Assembly (NCBI GenBank): GCA_016648135.1
Contig: JADDOH010000134.1
Span: 1 to 64,000, forward strand
DNA length: 64,000 bases
Direction: 5' to 3'
Source of the DNA: Agrypnia vestita
Lineage: Eukaryota > Arthropoda > Insecta > Trichoptera > Phryganeidae
Shown: positions 1 to 12,132 of the stretch, one piece after another
Numbering within the stretch: the stretch's first letter is position 1
How the letters are laid out: each line of letters begins with the position of its first letter
Notes under the pieces: generated by a model
Seen by the model: the letters and a program-made list of their open reading frames with translations, nothing else
The model's database searches: none
What the model was told of the DNA's origin: nothing
Program-made: the position numbers and the translations under genes

Positions 1-2274
1 TTTATCAGTTGATAGATTTTCATAGGAAATAGCAGGCATGATGTAATGACTTTCCCTAATGAAAATATGCCACTTTAGTAAAAACATGATTTTTTTAATT
101 CGACAAATGCATTGAAGCCTATTAAAACAGTATCACCATGAAGGATTACACATTAGATTATTGTTAATGAAGAGAAAACTTTTTATCCTTTCTGCCGAAG
201 GTTTCATGTTTCCACTATTTAATTTTTTGTTGGAGAAAATGCATTGATGAACGATTTTTAAACTACTGACCAAACATTACGTTAAACCTAGATGGCGTGC
301 AGGCTACGGTGATGATATAGACCGTGATTTTTGTCAATGTCCTCAAAATATTTCATATATCCCTTCTATTTGCTGAATTTATGCAGAAAAACTGAGTAAC
401 CCGCTGTCAGGCGTCTTCTGTTTGAATTTATTTCTAAGCATCACAATATTTCTGTTATGAGCTGTGACAGCCCAAATGATTTTATTAATATGGGGTAGCA
501 ATTATTAAGGTATAATCTCCGATCAAACTCATAAACCATTAGATTTTCAAGAACAAAACGGAGAGTAAATGTATATCGAAAAGGGTGTATCTATCCGGCA
601 AAATTTGAAAGGATTTGAGGGACGCAGTTAGGTTATGTATGTTACGTAATAACATATACATTCACAAATACTGGTATTTCATGGATTAACAGATTCGAGT
701 TTATCTCAAAGATAGTCGAAAAGTATTTGGTTCATAAGTAAAGCATAAGTATAAAGTATGGACATAAATGAATCTGTAATGAAACATTTACCGAGACCTC
801 ACATGATTAATGACAGAAGATAGAGTACAGTCGAAAATATTATAAATGGGCAAGCAACGGTTAAATAAAAATAACGGATATTATATATACCTTGTCTGGA
901 AATAAAGCCTAGCACAGGTCGCGCGGACTGCATTTTGATCAAATTTCTAAAAAGACAAGGAAACCACGACCGAAACTAAAATCGACTTATCTGTCGGCCC
1001 AAAAATGAAAATTAGGGATGGGAAATCGGCAACTGGCAATTTTTTGGGAGGCGATCATTGGCGATCAACGCAATCGAGGCGATTATAGTTTTAAGACCAT
1101 TTACATAAAGATCATTTTGGCGTAAGAATTTCTGAACTAGAGTGTAGCCGTGTAGGTCAGGGTCCGGACAGTCCATACAACGTAATTTACAGAAATTTCC
1201 AACAGAGGGCCGCCATTATAGTTATGTACCTTGTCGCTACTGCAGCACCATCGCGCCCGATTTTGGCCTATCGTCCAATGCCATCTATACGTGCATCACA
1301 CAAACAAGAATCGTATAAGGCATGGTTTGAGCCTCAAATAAAATGGTTTGAAGGTTGAATTATATTTTTCATCGCAGTTTTAATGCAAGATGGTTTGAGC
1401 CTCGAATAAAATGTAAAAAAAAAAATCCGTTATCTTTCATCTCATTTTTCAATGTTCATTACTGTCATATATTTACGTAAAACAGTATATACCTGTGTTT
1501 ACATATTCCTAAATTCTTTCTTTATACCCAGTTTGAAAAACGAAAAAATACCGTCAAGATACAAGTATTTTAATATTATTTGGTGTTTTATTAGTAATCA
1601 ATTTCTGAGAAAATGTTACTTATGTTAACGTAAAATTGTTCGTTATTTGTCATTTTTATAGATTAATCTCAAAAGGAGGTCAAAAAGAATATATTTTATA
1701 GAATACAGCGTACAACTATCAAAGCAAAAATATTTAAGTTTCTTTGTGAACATGAACTTAATAATGATTCTTATTTTAGACATAATATAGACCAACAGAA
1801 CGTTACGATAAAAATGATTGAATTGTGCCCGAAATGCCCTGAAAAACCGAGCAATAAGGATATGATTTCGAGTATACGTTATAAAAATCAAAGCGTGTAA
1901 TGCTTATGCAATATTGCAGTGCAAATTTTTAACATTAGAATACCTATAAAAAAGTTATTATTACATCGAGAAAGCACAACATTGATAAATTTGAATATTT
2001 GTTTTCTCTCTCTCTCTCTCTCGATTCTGACATGTCGCACGTGCGATAAAAAAGTCATAACTCAAAAAAATAATTTGTAGTTAAGTAAGTATACAGAAAT
2101 ATTCACAAAAATATATTTGCTAAAAATTGCTCGTTTTACTGTTATGATAATAGTTGTTCCACAATTACACTGATACTGATTTTTACAACCTTATTCTCGA
2201 ACAGCGTCATTTTTGCCTTTATGTTGGGCAGACGTGTACATTTATCATGATCTCCATCTCAAATATACGGCCTA
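1..2274. other. AT-rich intergenic stretch without a recognisable gene
   Basis: No exon-like reading frame or known protein motif is visible on either strand. There is a CT dinucleotide run near 2006-2022. A short direct repeat (TGGTTTGAGCCTC plus AATAAAATG) occurs near 1323 and again near 1391. The 1015-1090 stretch has repeated GGCGAT-type motifs. None of this identifies a gene. Confidence 0.5.
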
Positions 2275-2572
2275 TATTCTGAAATAAGCAATTTTCTTAT
2301 TTCTGTATCTTGACAGTTATTGTTAATCATTGTAATGCCGCCAATTTTGAAGTTTTAAGTTAGATAGGTTTAAGATTAATGAATTTAATCAATTAGAAAA
2401 ATCATCATTCATGAGTGTGAATAAATTATTTGTTTACGTTTTAGACCTTTCTGATTGATTGAATTCATTAATTTCAAACCTTTCAAACTTAAAACGTCAA
2501 AATTGGCGGCGATTAAATGTTATAAAATAACTGTCGAGATACAGAAATAGCAATATTGCTTATTTCAGAATA
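2275..2572. repeat. MITE-like inverted repeat
   Basis: Two arms of about 120 bases (2275-2399 and 2448-2572) are imperfect reverse complements. They share, in order, TATTCTGAAATAAGCAAT, a stretch matching TTTCTGTATCT, GACAGTTATT, GCCGCCAATTTTGA, and AATTAATGAATT-like sequence. About 50 unpaired bases separate them. There is no coding sequence. The structure fits a non-autonomous inverted-repeat DNA element; the superfamily is unclear because no target duplication stands out. Confidence 0.6.
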
Positions 2573-3889
2573 CAACCGATAGCCATCAATTGAAAAGTGA
2601 CTGTTGTTGATCATAAGTATAGTTCCTCGTCTTTAGAAATGAGTCTTCCTTTGAGATAAAATCTATGTTATATTTCGTATTTATTTAAAAATTTTGGTAC
2701 TCTTACATATCTCATGGTTATAGAATATCTATATATTTTATGCTCGTTTAAAATGTTTTAGTTCCTCGTGATAATGACTGAATTAATAAACAATATTTAA
2801 CGTTTACCTTTAACTACTGTGGTAAATATTTTGTTCCGCAATTACTGAGGTACGTTCAAATTGTCATCCATAAAATCCAAAAGAAATTTGTATTTTGGTT
2901 AGTGGTATTTTATTTAAGGATATGTTTTTACACATATATTATAAAAAAATGTAATAATGAATAATTAATTTATGTTAATTTTGTTTATAAACCGCGAAAA
3001 TCTCAATATTTACACACATATATATATATATATATTAGAGTCATTGTATAATTTTAAGCCGTTCTAGTATAGTGTTGATCATTTTCGTGTATTTTGTGTA
3101 ATTTAATGTCTTCGTTTTGTATTTCGCCATTTTTAGCTTGTGAATGAGTTTTAGTGTTTCGCAAATAAACCAAAATATAAACCGTTTCAGTTGATGTCAG
3201 GTATTTCAAATTGTAGACAATTTTCAATATATTATTTTGCTGTCATTGGAGTATGTTTAGGTTTGTCTTGTTTCAGGTTCCCCAGAAGGGTATCATATAT
3301 CCTATTCTACTCTTAACGTATGCCCCATACATCATAATTTGTATGATCTTCGGTGTGATTTCGTGTAATTTGTGGAAGGAAATTAGTCAGTTTAGGCCCG
3401 GTTGTTTCAAGTTCGATCAAAGTAAGCGTAGAGTTTAAACTGAAATTTTTAGTACTTTTTTCAAAAACGGGTTGTTTCAAATCGGATTACGCGAAATCTG
3501 TCAGAGAATTCTGAGCGGAAATTTTAGATTAAACTCTCGGTCAGAGTCGCACATGCGCACTGCGCAATGTAATTGACATTTGTCAATAAAATATTTTTTT
3601 ATTAATTTTTCGACATTTTACATACACAGTGTCGAAATGTACAATATTATGTAGGGTGACACAGGCTTTTCTGACGATCAACTGATCCTACAGTATATCC
3701 TTAATAGGAGAAATACTTTACTTAGATCTCGAACAATACTTTTTTGTCAGAAGAAATTGATTTTTCCGCAACTCTAAATGAATTTTACCGCAGGGCATTG
3801 TCGACAATATTTTTTTTCAAGGTTTCTATTTCACTCGGGTTTTGATAATTTTACATTTATATCCATGAAAGGTGCGTAGGTGATTTATC

Positions 3890-4139
3890 TGGAACACTGC
3901 TTCTTGGACTGCGGATAGTGTCAGCCATTATCAGAGCAATGGCTGACCACAGACCACATTTTAGTCAGCCGAAGAGCACTATAAAAATCAGAAATATATT
4001 TGTCATTATGTCCAAACAAAATATCAAGTTACGACAAACGGTACTAGGTACCAGATTTGGTAATTGCTATATTGTAGGAGACCGGGACTATGCCCTCAAA
4101 CCAAATGTACAGCAATTTTTAATGCTACAATGGGCCTGA
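3890..4139 (+). pseudogene. HARBI1-like transposase fragment
   Basis: The reading frame around 3918-4139 contains VSAIIRAMADHRPHFSQP, which resembles the N-terminal part of HARBI1 proteins (a conserved RPHF-type motif after the helix-turn-helix). Later comes VGDRDYALKP, which resembles the GDSGYALKP motif around a catalytic Asp of Harbinger DDE transposases, although GDS reads GDR here. The segment between these two motifs is far shorter than in a full transposase and the frame stops soon after, so this is an internally deleted, dead copy. It lies inside the 3395-5134 terminal repeats, which supports the call. Confidence 0.6.
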
Positions 4140-4204
4140 AGGCCCAATTTTAACTGCGGTCTGACAAGAACACCTAGATTTTAAAGAAATCAGAAAGATG
4201 TATT

Positions 4205-4263
4205 GCGACCTCACCGGGAATCGAACTCGGAATTCTCAGTATGCAGAGCCAGTGACATGGCCA
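4205..4263 (-). repeat. tRNA-derived SINE fragment or tRNA pseudogene
   Basis: On the - strand there is a B-box-like GAGTTCGATTCCCGG preceded by an anticodon-arm-like region. The 5' half (acceptor and D arms) is lost where it abuts an RTE fragment. It cannot fold into a full tRNA, so it is not a functional tRNA gene. Confidence 0.45.
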
Positions 4264-4345
4264 CTGGTTTGGTCATGTGGAACAGATGAGCAAAGAAAGG
4301 ATGGCAAGGAAAATTGTTTGTCGAAAGCAGCAGAAGCAGAGGACG
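4259..4345 (+). mobile_element. RTE-like retrotransposon C-terminal fragment
   Basis: Translation gives WFGHVEQMSKERMARKIV, matching the WFGHVERM(N)EERMVKKI stretch of the better preserved RTE copy at 21287-21340. Only about 85 bases remain, inside the Harbinger relic. Confidence 0.6.
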
Positions 4346-5134
4346 TTCGCGGAATAATAGTAATAAAACAATATATTCGGTGTATGAAATTCTTTTATTT
4401 TATTGTATTTTATATACCTACCTATTAACAGGAAAATGAATATTTTAATAAAAAATACAACTTGTAATAAAATTAACCCAGATCTCTTTTGGCATTATGC
4501 CTTTCCAAAACAACTTCGTGAATTTCCTGCCGATTCTTTAGATAGTTGGGTTTTGAAAATATCTAACTGAACTGCATATAATTTATTCTGCATATCAGTC
4601 GTAGGCTTTGGATTCACTTTTCTTATTACCTGCAAACAAAGAAAAGGTTATAAACAGAAAAACTAAAGAAATACAATACAGATCAAATAAAAACATATTG
4701 TTCTTGCAAACACTAAATAGGTAAGATAACATTTAATTTCGTCGATAACTAACCTTCCTGGCGCTTTTCATCGTATTCTCGAATCTACTTCGAAAATCTG
4801 TTGGACAGTACGCATTTAGGTGGGAACAAGCAACAAAACATTAAATTAGTTGCGTAATGCGGCCCACTAGTCTCCTTTCATCTTCTTGTGGAAATCTTCA
4901 GTAAAACAGCATTGTTGATGACATGTTTCGAAACATCTGCTTGCTGTCAAATGAAATTTAAATTATGTGTTGCCATATGCAAAATTATTTTGGCGTGCAT
5001 TTGTCTATGATTTTTATTTTACACAATTGCAACACCCCTAATCCGATTTTAAATTTGAAACAACTCAATTGAGGTTAAGCTCAGTTTAAGCCAGTATTTC
5101 CGCTTACTTTGATCGAACTTGAAACAACCGGGCC

Positions 5135-7383
5135 TAGTCGTAGAGTCAATTACTGTGTCTATATGAATGCTCTATTTGAGGTGTCTGTCTACGATGAGTC
5201 CTAAGTATTTGTATAATTGTATTCTATAACTAGTCCAATTAATCACTTAATTCCTTCATTGAAAAAATTCCACACCACATCCGGTTCGGGGATGAATTTT
5301 TGGGGGGTTATGTATGTATTTGGAGAGGATTCCCACCCGTCCAGAAGAGTCCTCTCGTGTCAGTATGTGGCGTGTGTTCAGTGAGTGTCGCGTATGTAGT
5401 ATGTATGCAAAGTGTGCAGGAATGAGCAAATCTAGATAGATGCAAATGATACTCACGGTTAAATATTGTTATTTTTTGTGACAATTTACAGTTGCATACA
5501 GGAATATCACTTGCGTGTGCTACGGCGACCGGCGACAGGATGGTTGGTCTCTTTAGTCAACCGGGAGCAGATCACTGATCAGCTGTGTGGTGCCCGTGAT
5601 TGGCGGACACGGGTCAGTTTACGGATAGACTCGCGGCGGTAGGTAGTCGAGGACCGGACAATTGCCAAATAATATGAGTTCGAACCGTTTTATTTGGTTC
5701 TTTGATAGTACATTTTAATCGTTTTTTGCACATAAATAATTCTAATCAGATTCCTAAAGGTATGTGTCGACTGTTACTAATGCTAAAAGAAAGCAATATC
5801 ATTGGTGAGGGAAACTAATAAAAACTGGGAGGTCAATGAAACAATTCAGCCTATAACATTGAAGTTTAGATGTCTCGGTTCGGTACCTACTGCAAGTGAT
5901 GCTTCTGATCAATTTTCATTGGGTATAAGATAAGTCATCTTCTAAAGGCCCAATGACTCTGTCACAATTCAGATGTCTCCAGTCCGACCCGTGTTTCTAG
6001 AAGTCGCCTGAGCTATTTCATCCACGTAAATTTAGATATCTGCTTCCTCCAAAATATTTATAGAATGATTTGGCAAAACACTTTATAATTAAAATGCTGA
6101 AAAATTGAAATTGTTTCATATAATGTTCATATTTGTTTATTGATTTAATAAAAATGGTGTGTTTTATTTATTATTTTATGCGAGTAAGAACTCGACAATT
6201 TATAGTTTAAATATTAAAAATTTTGAATGAAGAAATATTTAGAACATACATGTTATATTGTAATTTTATATTTTGTTTGGCAAAATAAATCTCGGAGAGA
6301 ATAAAAGGGAAAATTATTAGAAAAAGGAAGGCATTTTTCGTAATATTTTTCAAAGCGACAATAAGTAGCTTCGTGTTTGTAATTTTATATTTTTATTCCT
6401 CTTTTTGATCGCTATTTTTTCGAAGAAGTTTCCGCTTCGTTGCTTAATTTACATAGTCATTTCGTATTTTAATTCCTTGTTTCGTACGATAAAAGAATTG
6501 GTGGGTTCCAGCCGGAATCCGGGAAGAAATTTGAAAGTCGTGGACATTGATTACTTTCTTTTCCCGCGGCTGGAAAGAATAATATCCATATAATAATATT
6601 GCCATCAAAATCTTCAACGGCTAAACAATACTAAAAATAAAGTGTGTTGCCAAAAAACGGAAGCGAAACAAATGCAAAATTAAATCTATTCATTTATTTA
6701 TCTTCATAATATAAGCTATAAGGCCGCAACGTAATGAAAAGTGTCGTCTAAAGTGCACAAGTAAAATAACTAACGGAGATAGAAAATATTTGTGAAAGTT
6801 ATTGGTTCCTAAAGAGGTAAATCGACAACAATAAATAAATGTGTGATGATTTTAAATCGTAGCATAGACGTATCAAAACCCAAAAAGGTAAAAAGTGCCA
6901 TAATGCTTTTTATTTCCATTTTATGGAAGTATTTCACATTTATGGAAGCATTTCAATGCCATAAAAGTATATTTTAAAGTTTAAAGTATATTTTGTGTAT
7001 TTTCAATCTCGTCGATTTTTTGATAATTTCATACTAAAAATCCAACATTAAAAAATATTCAAAGTTAGAAAGTAATGTCTTTTCTAAAAAAATCTATAAA
7101 TTGATTAAGATATCATAACGCGGTATCGTGTATCAACTTTTGGTCTATATTCTGTGGTATCAACGTGTAAAAAATATTCAAACGTTCCGCGATTTTTTTG
7201 TAAAAAAAGTTCGTCACAGTATAAAATAGTATTCTAAACATAAATCCAAATACTTAAAAACGAAATAAAAACATGAATTTACGATTTATCAGCTTAGTTT
7301 TTTCTATCTTTAAATTTTTCAAAGTTATGACTCTATTTTGTAAGAGATGCGAGTATATATCTCAAATCTCACTTGTCAACTTG
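5135..7383. other. Intergenic region with a small CpG-containing island, no gene recognised
   Basis: About 5500-5665 is clearly richer in G+C and CpG than its surroundings and could be a promoter or old untranslated exon. No reading frame with a start codon and donor site convinced me. Around 6510-6560 a short imperfect inverted repeat (CAGCCGGAATCCGGGAA against TTCCCGCGGCTGG) is visible. The rest is AT-rich and featureless. Confidence 0.35.
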
Positions 7384-7677
7384 TAAAGTCCGTCCAACTT
7401 ATCTGGAGAATAAAGGAGGGCGTCCCAATCGTTGTGGTACTGCCCATAGTCTAAAAATTATCTAATTTGTAGGGAATTTTATGCAAATTTGTTTTTTCTT
7501 AAACAAGTTATTAAGCAGTATACGACACGATAAAAAACAAAAAATGTAAACTAACGTACAAATAAATTTATCAAAATATACATTCGTAAAATACACAACG
7601 TCACAAAATGGCGTTTTTTCAAAATCAAAGAAAAATACAATTTTCAGGAAAAAAAACTAACAATAATAATTCTTTTA

Positions 7678-7860
7678 GGCTGGCGCCACGTTACGCAGAT
7701 CTTCCGCCGCGTTTTTTCCGTTGCGCCAAATCGGCAAAGCAAATAGATCAACCGATCATCCGCGTAGTGTGTTTAATAAGCGCATATTGTATGGAAAGAA
7801 ATGTAGCGATGTTCCACGACAGAAGAGACGCGGCGGAAGATCCGCGCAGTGTGGCGCCGG
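7678..7860. mobile_element. Small GC-rich-ended MITE
   Basis: The termini CTGGCGCCAC and GTGGCGCCGG are inverted, followed inward by a second inverted stretch (AGATCTTCCGCCGCGT against ACGCGGCGGAAGATC). The element is flanked by the direct repeat TTTTA on both sides (7673-7677 and 7861-7865), a likely 5-base target duplication. It is about 183 bases long and non-coding. Superfamily not assigned. Confidence 0.65.
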
Positions 7861-8263
7861 TTTTATTCGGTGTCTCATACCTAATGATCATGACCACCAT
7901 GTTTAACTCAGTAACACCTAAGGATATCAATCGGTTTAGGGCCGTTGTATCAACTTGGTTTATAGTAATCTTTCGTTCAAAGCATAGATATTTTGCATTT
8001 TCCACCGATCAAACAACTCGCTCTCGTAAAAATCTATGCTTTAAATGAACTATTGCTATAAAGTAAGTTGATGCAACCAGTCTTTAATGTGCATAAATAA
8101 AAAAGTTTATTTTTGAAAAAAGATGTTTATACAAATGAACTCGTTAATGAATTATGTAATAAAAAGTATAAATAATAAAAATTCTATGTAAAAAATTATC
8201 GAATAAAATATGTTCTAAAACTTTTCTCATCTTACGGCTTCTAATTCAATTTTTCCACTTATC

Positions 8264-8577
8264 CTTGTTCTTTTTTTCCGGTTGTAGATATTTTAATGCC
8301 CATTTCCACGGCCACTTTACCTTCTTTAACTATTTTGTAAATTGCCAATTCAGAAATACCTGAAGAAATTGTATAATAGTAAAATAAAAAACTAAGTATG
8401 GGAAAATCATTATAACTGCATGGCAGCACTAACCTGAAGTGGCGGCAATAAGTCTATGAACAAAATCAAACGGTATAATTGGGACTTTTAGACGTTGTTT
8501 CTCTTCAAAAAACGTGTGCATTTTCAAGATTATTTCCCGAACACCGCTTTTATTGGTTTTTGGCGTGGTGACAATCT
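8264..8577 (-). pseudogene. IS630-like transposase N-terminal fragment, two exons
   Basis: The first exon (about 8577-8434) reads KTNKSGVREIILKMHTFFEE and ends ...FDFVHRLIAATSG at a GTTAGT donor. The second (8359 to about 8264) begins after CTTCAG and continues ISELAIYKIVKEGK in phase. The pattern of a helix, then FFEE-K, then P-I-PFD-V--R-AA-TG-S, is the DNA-binding (winged-helix) half of IS630-like transposases widespread in insect genomes. A related fragment is at 28954-29079. No DDE catalytic half is present. The family assignment comes from recognised motif order and is moderately sure. Confidence 0.5.
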
Positions 8578-10287
8578 AAAATTTTCTTAAAAAACTATCG
8601 AAACAGTAGTAAACCCCTCTGTAAACAAAGTCTGTCAAAGGGCTGTCAGCTGTAGATAATCCAATATGGCGTCGTTAGTTCCAAATTTGGCCATTCTTCA
8701 GATAAGTTAGACGGACTATATGCATATTGTACAATTGTACGCTGTCTACAAATACACCTACCCGTGTGTCTCATCGGTGAATTGTAGAGTTATCATAATT
8801 TTATACCAACTAGTAAAAAGATAGCGACACTTGTTTGATGTACGTAGAAATTACGCTTATAAAAAATACATTTTTATTTAGTGTCGCGTAAGCTGCTAAA
8901 ATTACATGCTTTGCATAAAGCCATTCTTACCAAAAAAACCGTTAGCGTAAAACAATGCAAACCAATAAAAATAAACCATTTAACGATTACAAATATAAAC
9001 ATAACCATCGACGGAAGCTGTCAGACGTTGTCGAGTGTTATAATACAGGTGAAATGTTCGCTTTTTGAGTTTATTTCTTTGTTACGGTATCTTTTAAATA
9101 ATCTATTAAGATTCGGTAATATTCCCAAACCGCAAAGATGGCTTTTTTTGACATGCTATTGAGGTACCTAAGTAATTATGCGGTGACTTGTTTTTAATAT
9201 AATGCAGAATCCAATTTCTTTGGGTCCAAAAAAAGTATATCATCCCAGAGGAATATGTCTAGCTTTTATTAACAGGTTTGTATATTTTTCAACTTTTACC
9301 TATGTTCTGTGACTTTTACAAATTTTTACCAGCGTAATTTCTAGAAATTTCTGATATGTATTAATTAATAGCTATTTGTCCTACAGTAATCACAAAGTTG
9401 TATTTTATTAATATTTACCTATTTGTATTAAATCATTACATTTTCATTTAAGTCATTGAAACCACAGGCTGAAGACAATATTATATTTTTAGTATTATTT
9501 GTGTATTGAAGTATTTCTTGTGTGATGCTTTATCCCTTTTTTGTTTTACCTGTGTACCTATAAGTATATTAAATTAAATAACTAATCTTAATTTCCAGAA
9601 AATGTTGGTTATACGCAGATGTAATCCAGAAAAATCCATGATTATACACAGATGAAGGAAACTATAGGTAGAAAGTGTGGTTACAGTGCTATAAAAGGTT
9701 AGTACAATATTTGTGCCTATATTTTTCATCACATACTATAACAAATAAATGTATAGTTATTTATATCATCTGTATTTTTTCTAACAATAAAGTTTCAGAA
9801 TTTATGGTACCTACATTTTCCTTTTTAAAACACATTTTCAAAATTTTAATATCAGTAACATAAAAGGTTAGTATATTTTTTAACACACACTAGCAAAGTA
9901 ATTAATAGTTTTCTAAATTATTACTGTATTTATAGCTTCAGGTACTGTTTCAGATTTTTTAACACATTAGTGATAGTATTTCAACCAGTTACACAATGAC
10001 CATAATTTGAGATTTGTATCTGATTGTATCGGTTGGTATTTGATTTTTCGCAATTCGACAGGCCACCATCGGTAGTAGACAATAGTTACATTTCAGTTAG
10101 CAATCATCAATACAATCGGATACAGATCTTAAATAACTGAATCAAGAATAACCGATTATCACTAGTACATATATAAAATCTAGAAAAAAGATCTAGGAAA
10201 CCTAGACTTTGCATATAAAGAACTTATAATGAAAATGTTAATGTTTTAGCAATATTTTTATATTGTGATACTGGAGATTTCCATTTT

Positions 10288-10500
10288 GTTCTTCTTCTTT
10301 TTCTTTTATTAGATCTGTTGATCTGTACTACAGAAATCTACGCCTCCTGGGATAACGAGGTCCAGCTATCTGTCCATCTTTTCGGTGGTCTTCCCGGTAG
10401 GCGTCATCCAGAGGGGATTTCATTCGTTGCTGTATGCACGAGTCTGTCACTGTCCATTCTGGCTACGTGATCCCACCAGAATTTCCATTTTGTTCCTTTT
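10288..10500 (-). mobile_element. LINE 3'-coding fragment
   Basis: On the - strand the translation approximates WWDHVARMDSDRLVHTA then EIPSGGRLPGRPPKRWTD. This is the C-terminal zinc-region/GRP-RW pattern common after the reverse transcriptase of RTE-like and related LINEs. It is heavily degraded and sits between the two duplicated blocks. Confidence 0.5.
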
Positions 10501-11464
10501 CAGAATCTTCCATTTTGTTGTTTACCTTAATATTAAAATAATAACAGCCGATTCTCGATTTCCAGAAACTGCAGAAATAATTCAGCCTTCTCCGGTTGAA
10601 AGTGTGGATGTCAAGTTGTAATTACAGTGCGAAAAAAGGTTAGTTTATTTTTTTAAGAAATTCTCCAGCTAAATTATTTTTATTAATCAATATGTATATG
10701 CTGTATTTTTTTTTACTATAAAATTTCAGAATTGTTATTACGTTTTGCTTTTTAAAACACATTCTCCTAATTTTAGAAACTGTAACATAAATAGTTAGTG
10801 TACTGTCTCATCCCAAAGGACACTAGAGAAGAAAGCTAGCACTTATCTTATTTACTACACTTATTTGCTTTTATTGATAGGTTATGTGACCCCAGACAGA
10901 ATGCCTATATTGTCCATAGCTGATGTTTATAATACATAACATAATTCTGTAACAACATAATTCTATTGAAAGTATTGGAGTTGCTAAGGTTTTCATCACG
11001 TCGAATGCTATAATAACAATGTCAGAAATAGGACTCTAAACAATTCTATCTAGACCAACATGTGGGTTACTCAACTTTGAATGTATTTCTTTTTATAGAA
11101 GAATAGGCTTTATTCTATTGGCATTTATTTTTTACCTAAATTAAAATTTTGATTTCATTTAGTTTAGAGTTAAATTTTTGCATATCAAATTACTTATTTT
11201 CTGTGAACACGGGTACCCAGTTCTTTAAATCTGTGCCCAGTAAATAATATAGTTATAAAGATAAATATTTCTTCCATCCTCATCCTGAAAAAAGCACTAA
11301 TTAATAAATTATAATAATATATGTGATACATACATAAATGCAAATAATTATAGAATTGTGTAGTAATTTTTAAATTTTACTTGTGTGAATAGATTCGTTG
11401 CATTACTTCACTTAAAAGTGAATACATATTCTTTGTAATAATATCATTACTATATATATTTCAG

Positions 11465-11620
11465 AGAGAACATGTTACACAACGACAATGGACATACAGA
11501 AAGTGCATCAAGTAGGGAAGATACAGCGACAGGACTTTGGAGAACTTCAGTAGCAAATGAAAGCACCTTAGATTACACAAATTCGCTTCCACTCATTGTC
11601 AAATTAGGGAATAAAAATTA
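11465..11620 (+). CDS. Candidate terminal exon of an unidentified gene
   Basis: After a good 3' splice site (polypyrimidine-poor but ATATATTTCAG, ending at 11464) an open frame reads ENMLHNDNGHTESASSREDT and continues to ...LPLIVKLGNKN followed by TAA, about 51 residues. It is hydrophilic and Ser/Thr-rich with no motif I recognise. Upstream exon candidates at 9202-9275 and 10563-10618 are on the same strand, but their frames contain stops when joined simply. It could be the end of a real gene, of a transposon-encoded protein, or a chance open frame. Confidence 0.25.
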
Positions 11621-12132
11621 AATGTGTGCTCTCGATTTGCATCAAGGTAGTTAAAGCCATGCGAATCGAATAAAATTTTTGTATCAAGTCGTTGTTTGTA
11701 AGTATGCATGTCAAATCTTTTGATGCAACACAAATAAAAATAACATCGAGTTGATGTAATCGGTATATGTTGCAGAAGATGCCATTTTTCTTTTTCTTTA
11801 AAAATTAGAAATTTTTTAAGTTTTTAAAAAGATAGTATAATTTTTTATGGAAATCATTTTTGGAGCCACGTTATCAAACCTTCAAAAGAAGGCTAAAAAT
11901 ATATTTTCAGTCTGCATATTATAAAGAAACCTTTTTAAAATGGGTTTGAATATGCACATTTTTAAAAACAAGAAATATAACAAAATAATGGAAATGCAAG
12001 ATAATCTTTGTATTTTTCTACTTAATAAAATATCATCTAGTCTTCCGTACAAAAAGAGAGCTTAAAATTAAGTTAATGTAACCTATTCAATTTTTATTTA
12101 AGTAAAATTGTGTTATCCAATTGTCATTTTAA

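Larger units (their letters stand above)
3395..5134. mobile_element. Harbinger/PIF-like DNA transposon relic with intact terminal repeats
   Basis: The ends are perfect 34-base inverted repeats starting GGCCCGGTTGTTTCAAGTTC (left 3395-3428, right 5101-5134). Flanking bases are TTA on the left and TAG on the right, so a 3-base target duplication is not clean. Inside is a degenerate HARBI1-like transposase piece (3890-4137). A tRNA-like segment (4205-4263) and an RTE fragment (4259-4345) have been inserted. A short relative with the same terminus lies at 22652-22796. The GGCCCG-type terminus and the transposase similarity both point to PIF/Harbinger. Confidence 0.75.
7386..8718. mobile_element. 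IS630/Tc1-like DNA transposon relic flanked by TA
   Basis: Imperfect inverted ends AAGTCCGTCCAACTTATCTG (left, from 7386) and TAGTCCGTCTAACTTATCTG (right, ending 8718) are each flanked by TA, the usual target of the IS630-Tc1-mariner superfamily. Inside, on the - strand, is a two-exon transposase N-terminal piece (8264-8577). A separate small MITE (7678-7860) has inserted near the left end. Confidence 0.65.
8719..12128. other. Region with duplicated exon-like block and LINE debris
   Basis: A block near 9598-9870 (TTTCCAG acceptor, GAAAGTGTGG, TTACAGTGC, then AAAAGGTTAGT donor and a similar downstream AT-rich stretch) recurs in diverged form at 10556-10805. This suggests a duplicated exon plus intron, or two copies of a repeat. 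A start-like segment at 9202-9275 (beginning MQNPISLGPKKVYHPRG, ending at AACAG/GTTTGT) and a terminal exon candidate at 11465-11620 lie on the same strand. I could not join them into one frame. Confidence 0.3.

Noticed and set aside
7608..8048. 146-residue + strand frame
   Set aside because: It runs across a MITE with inverted ends inside a transposon relic and has no recognisable motif.
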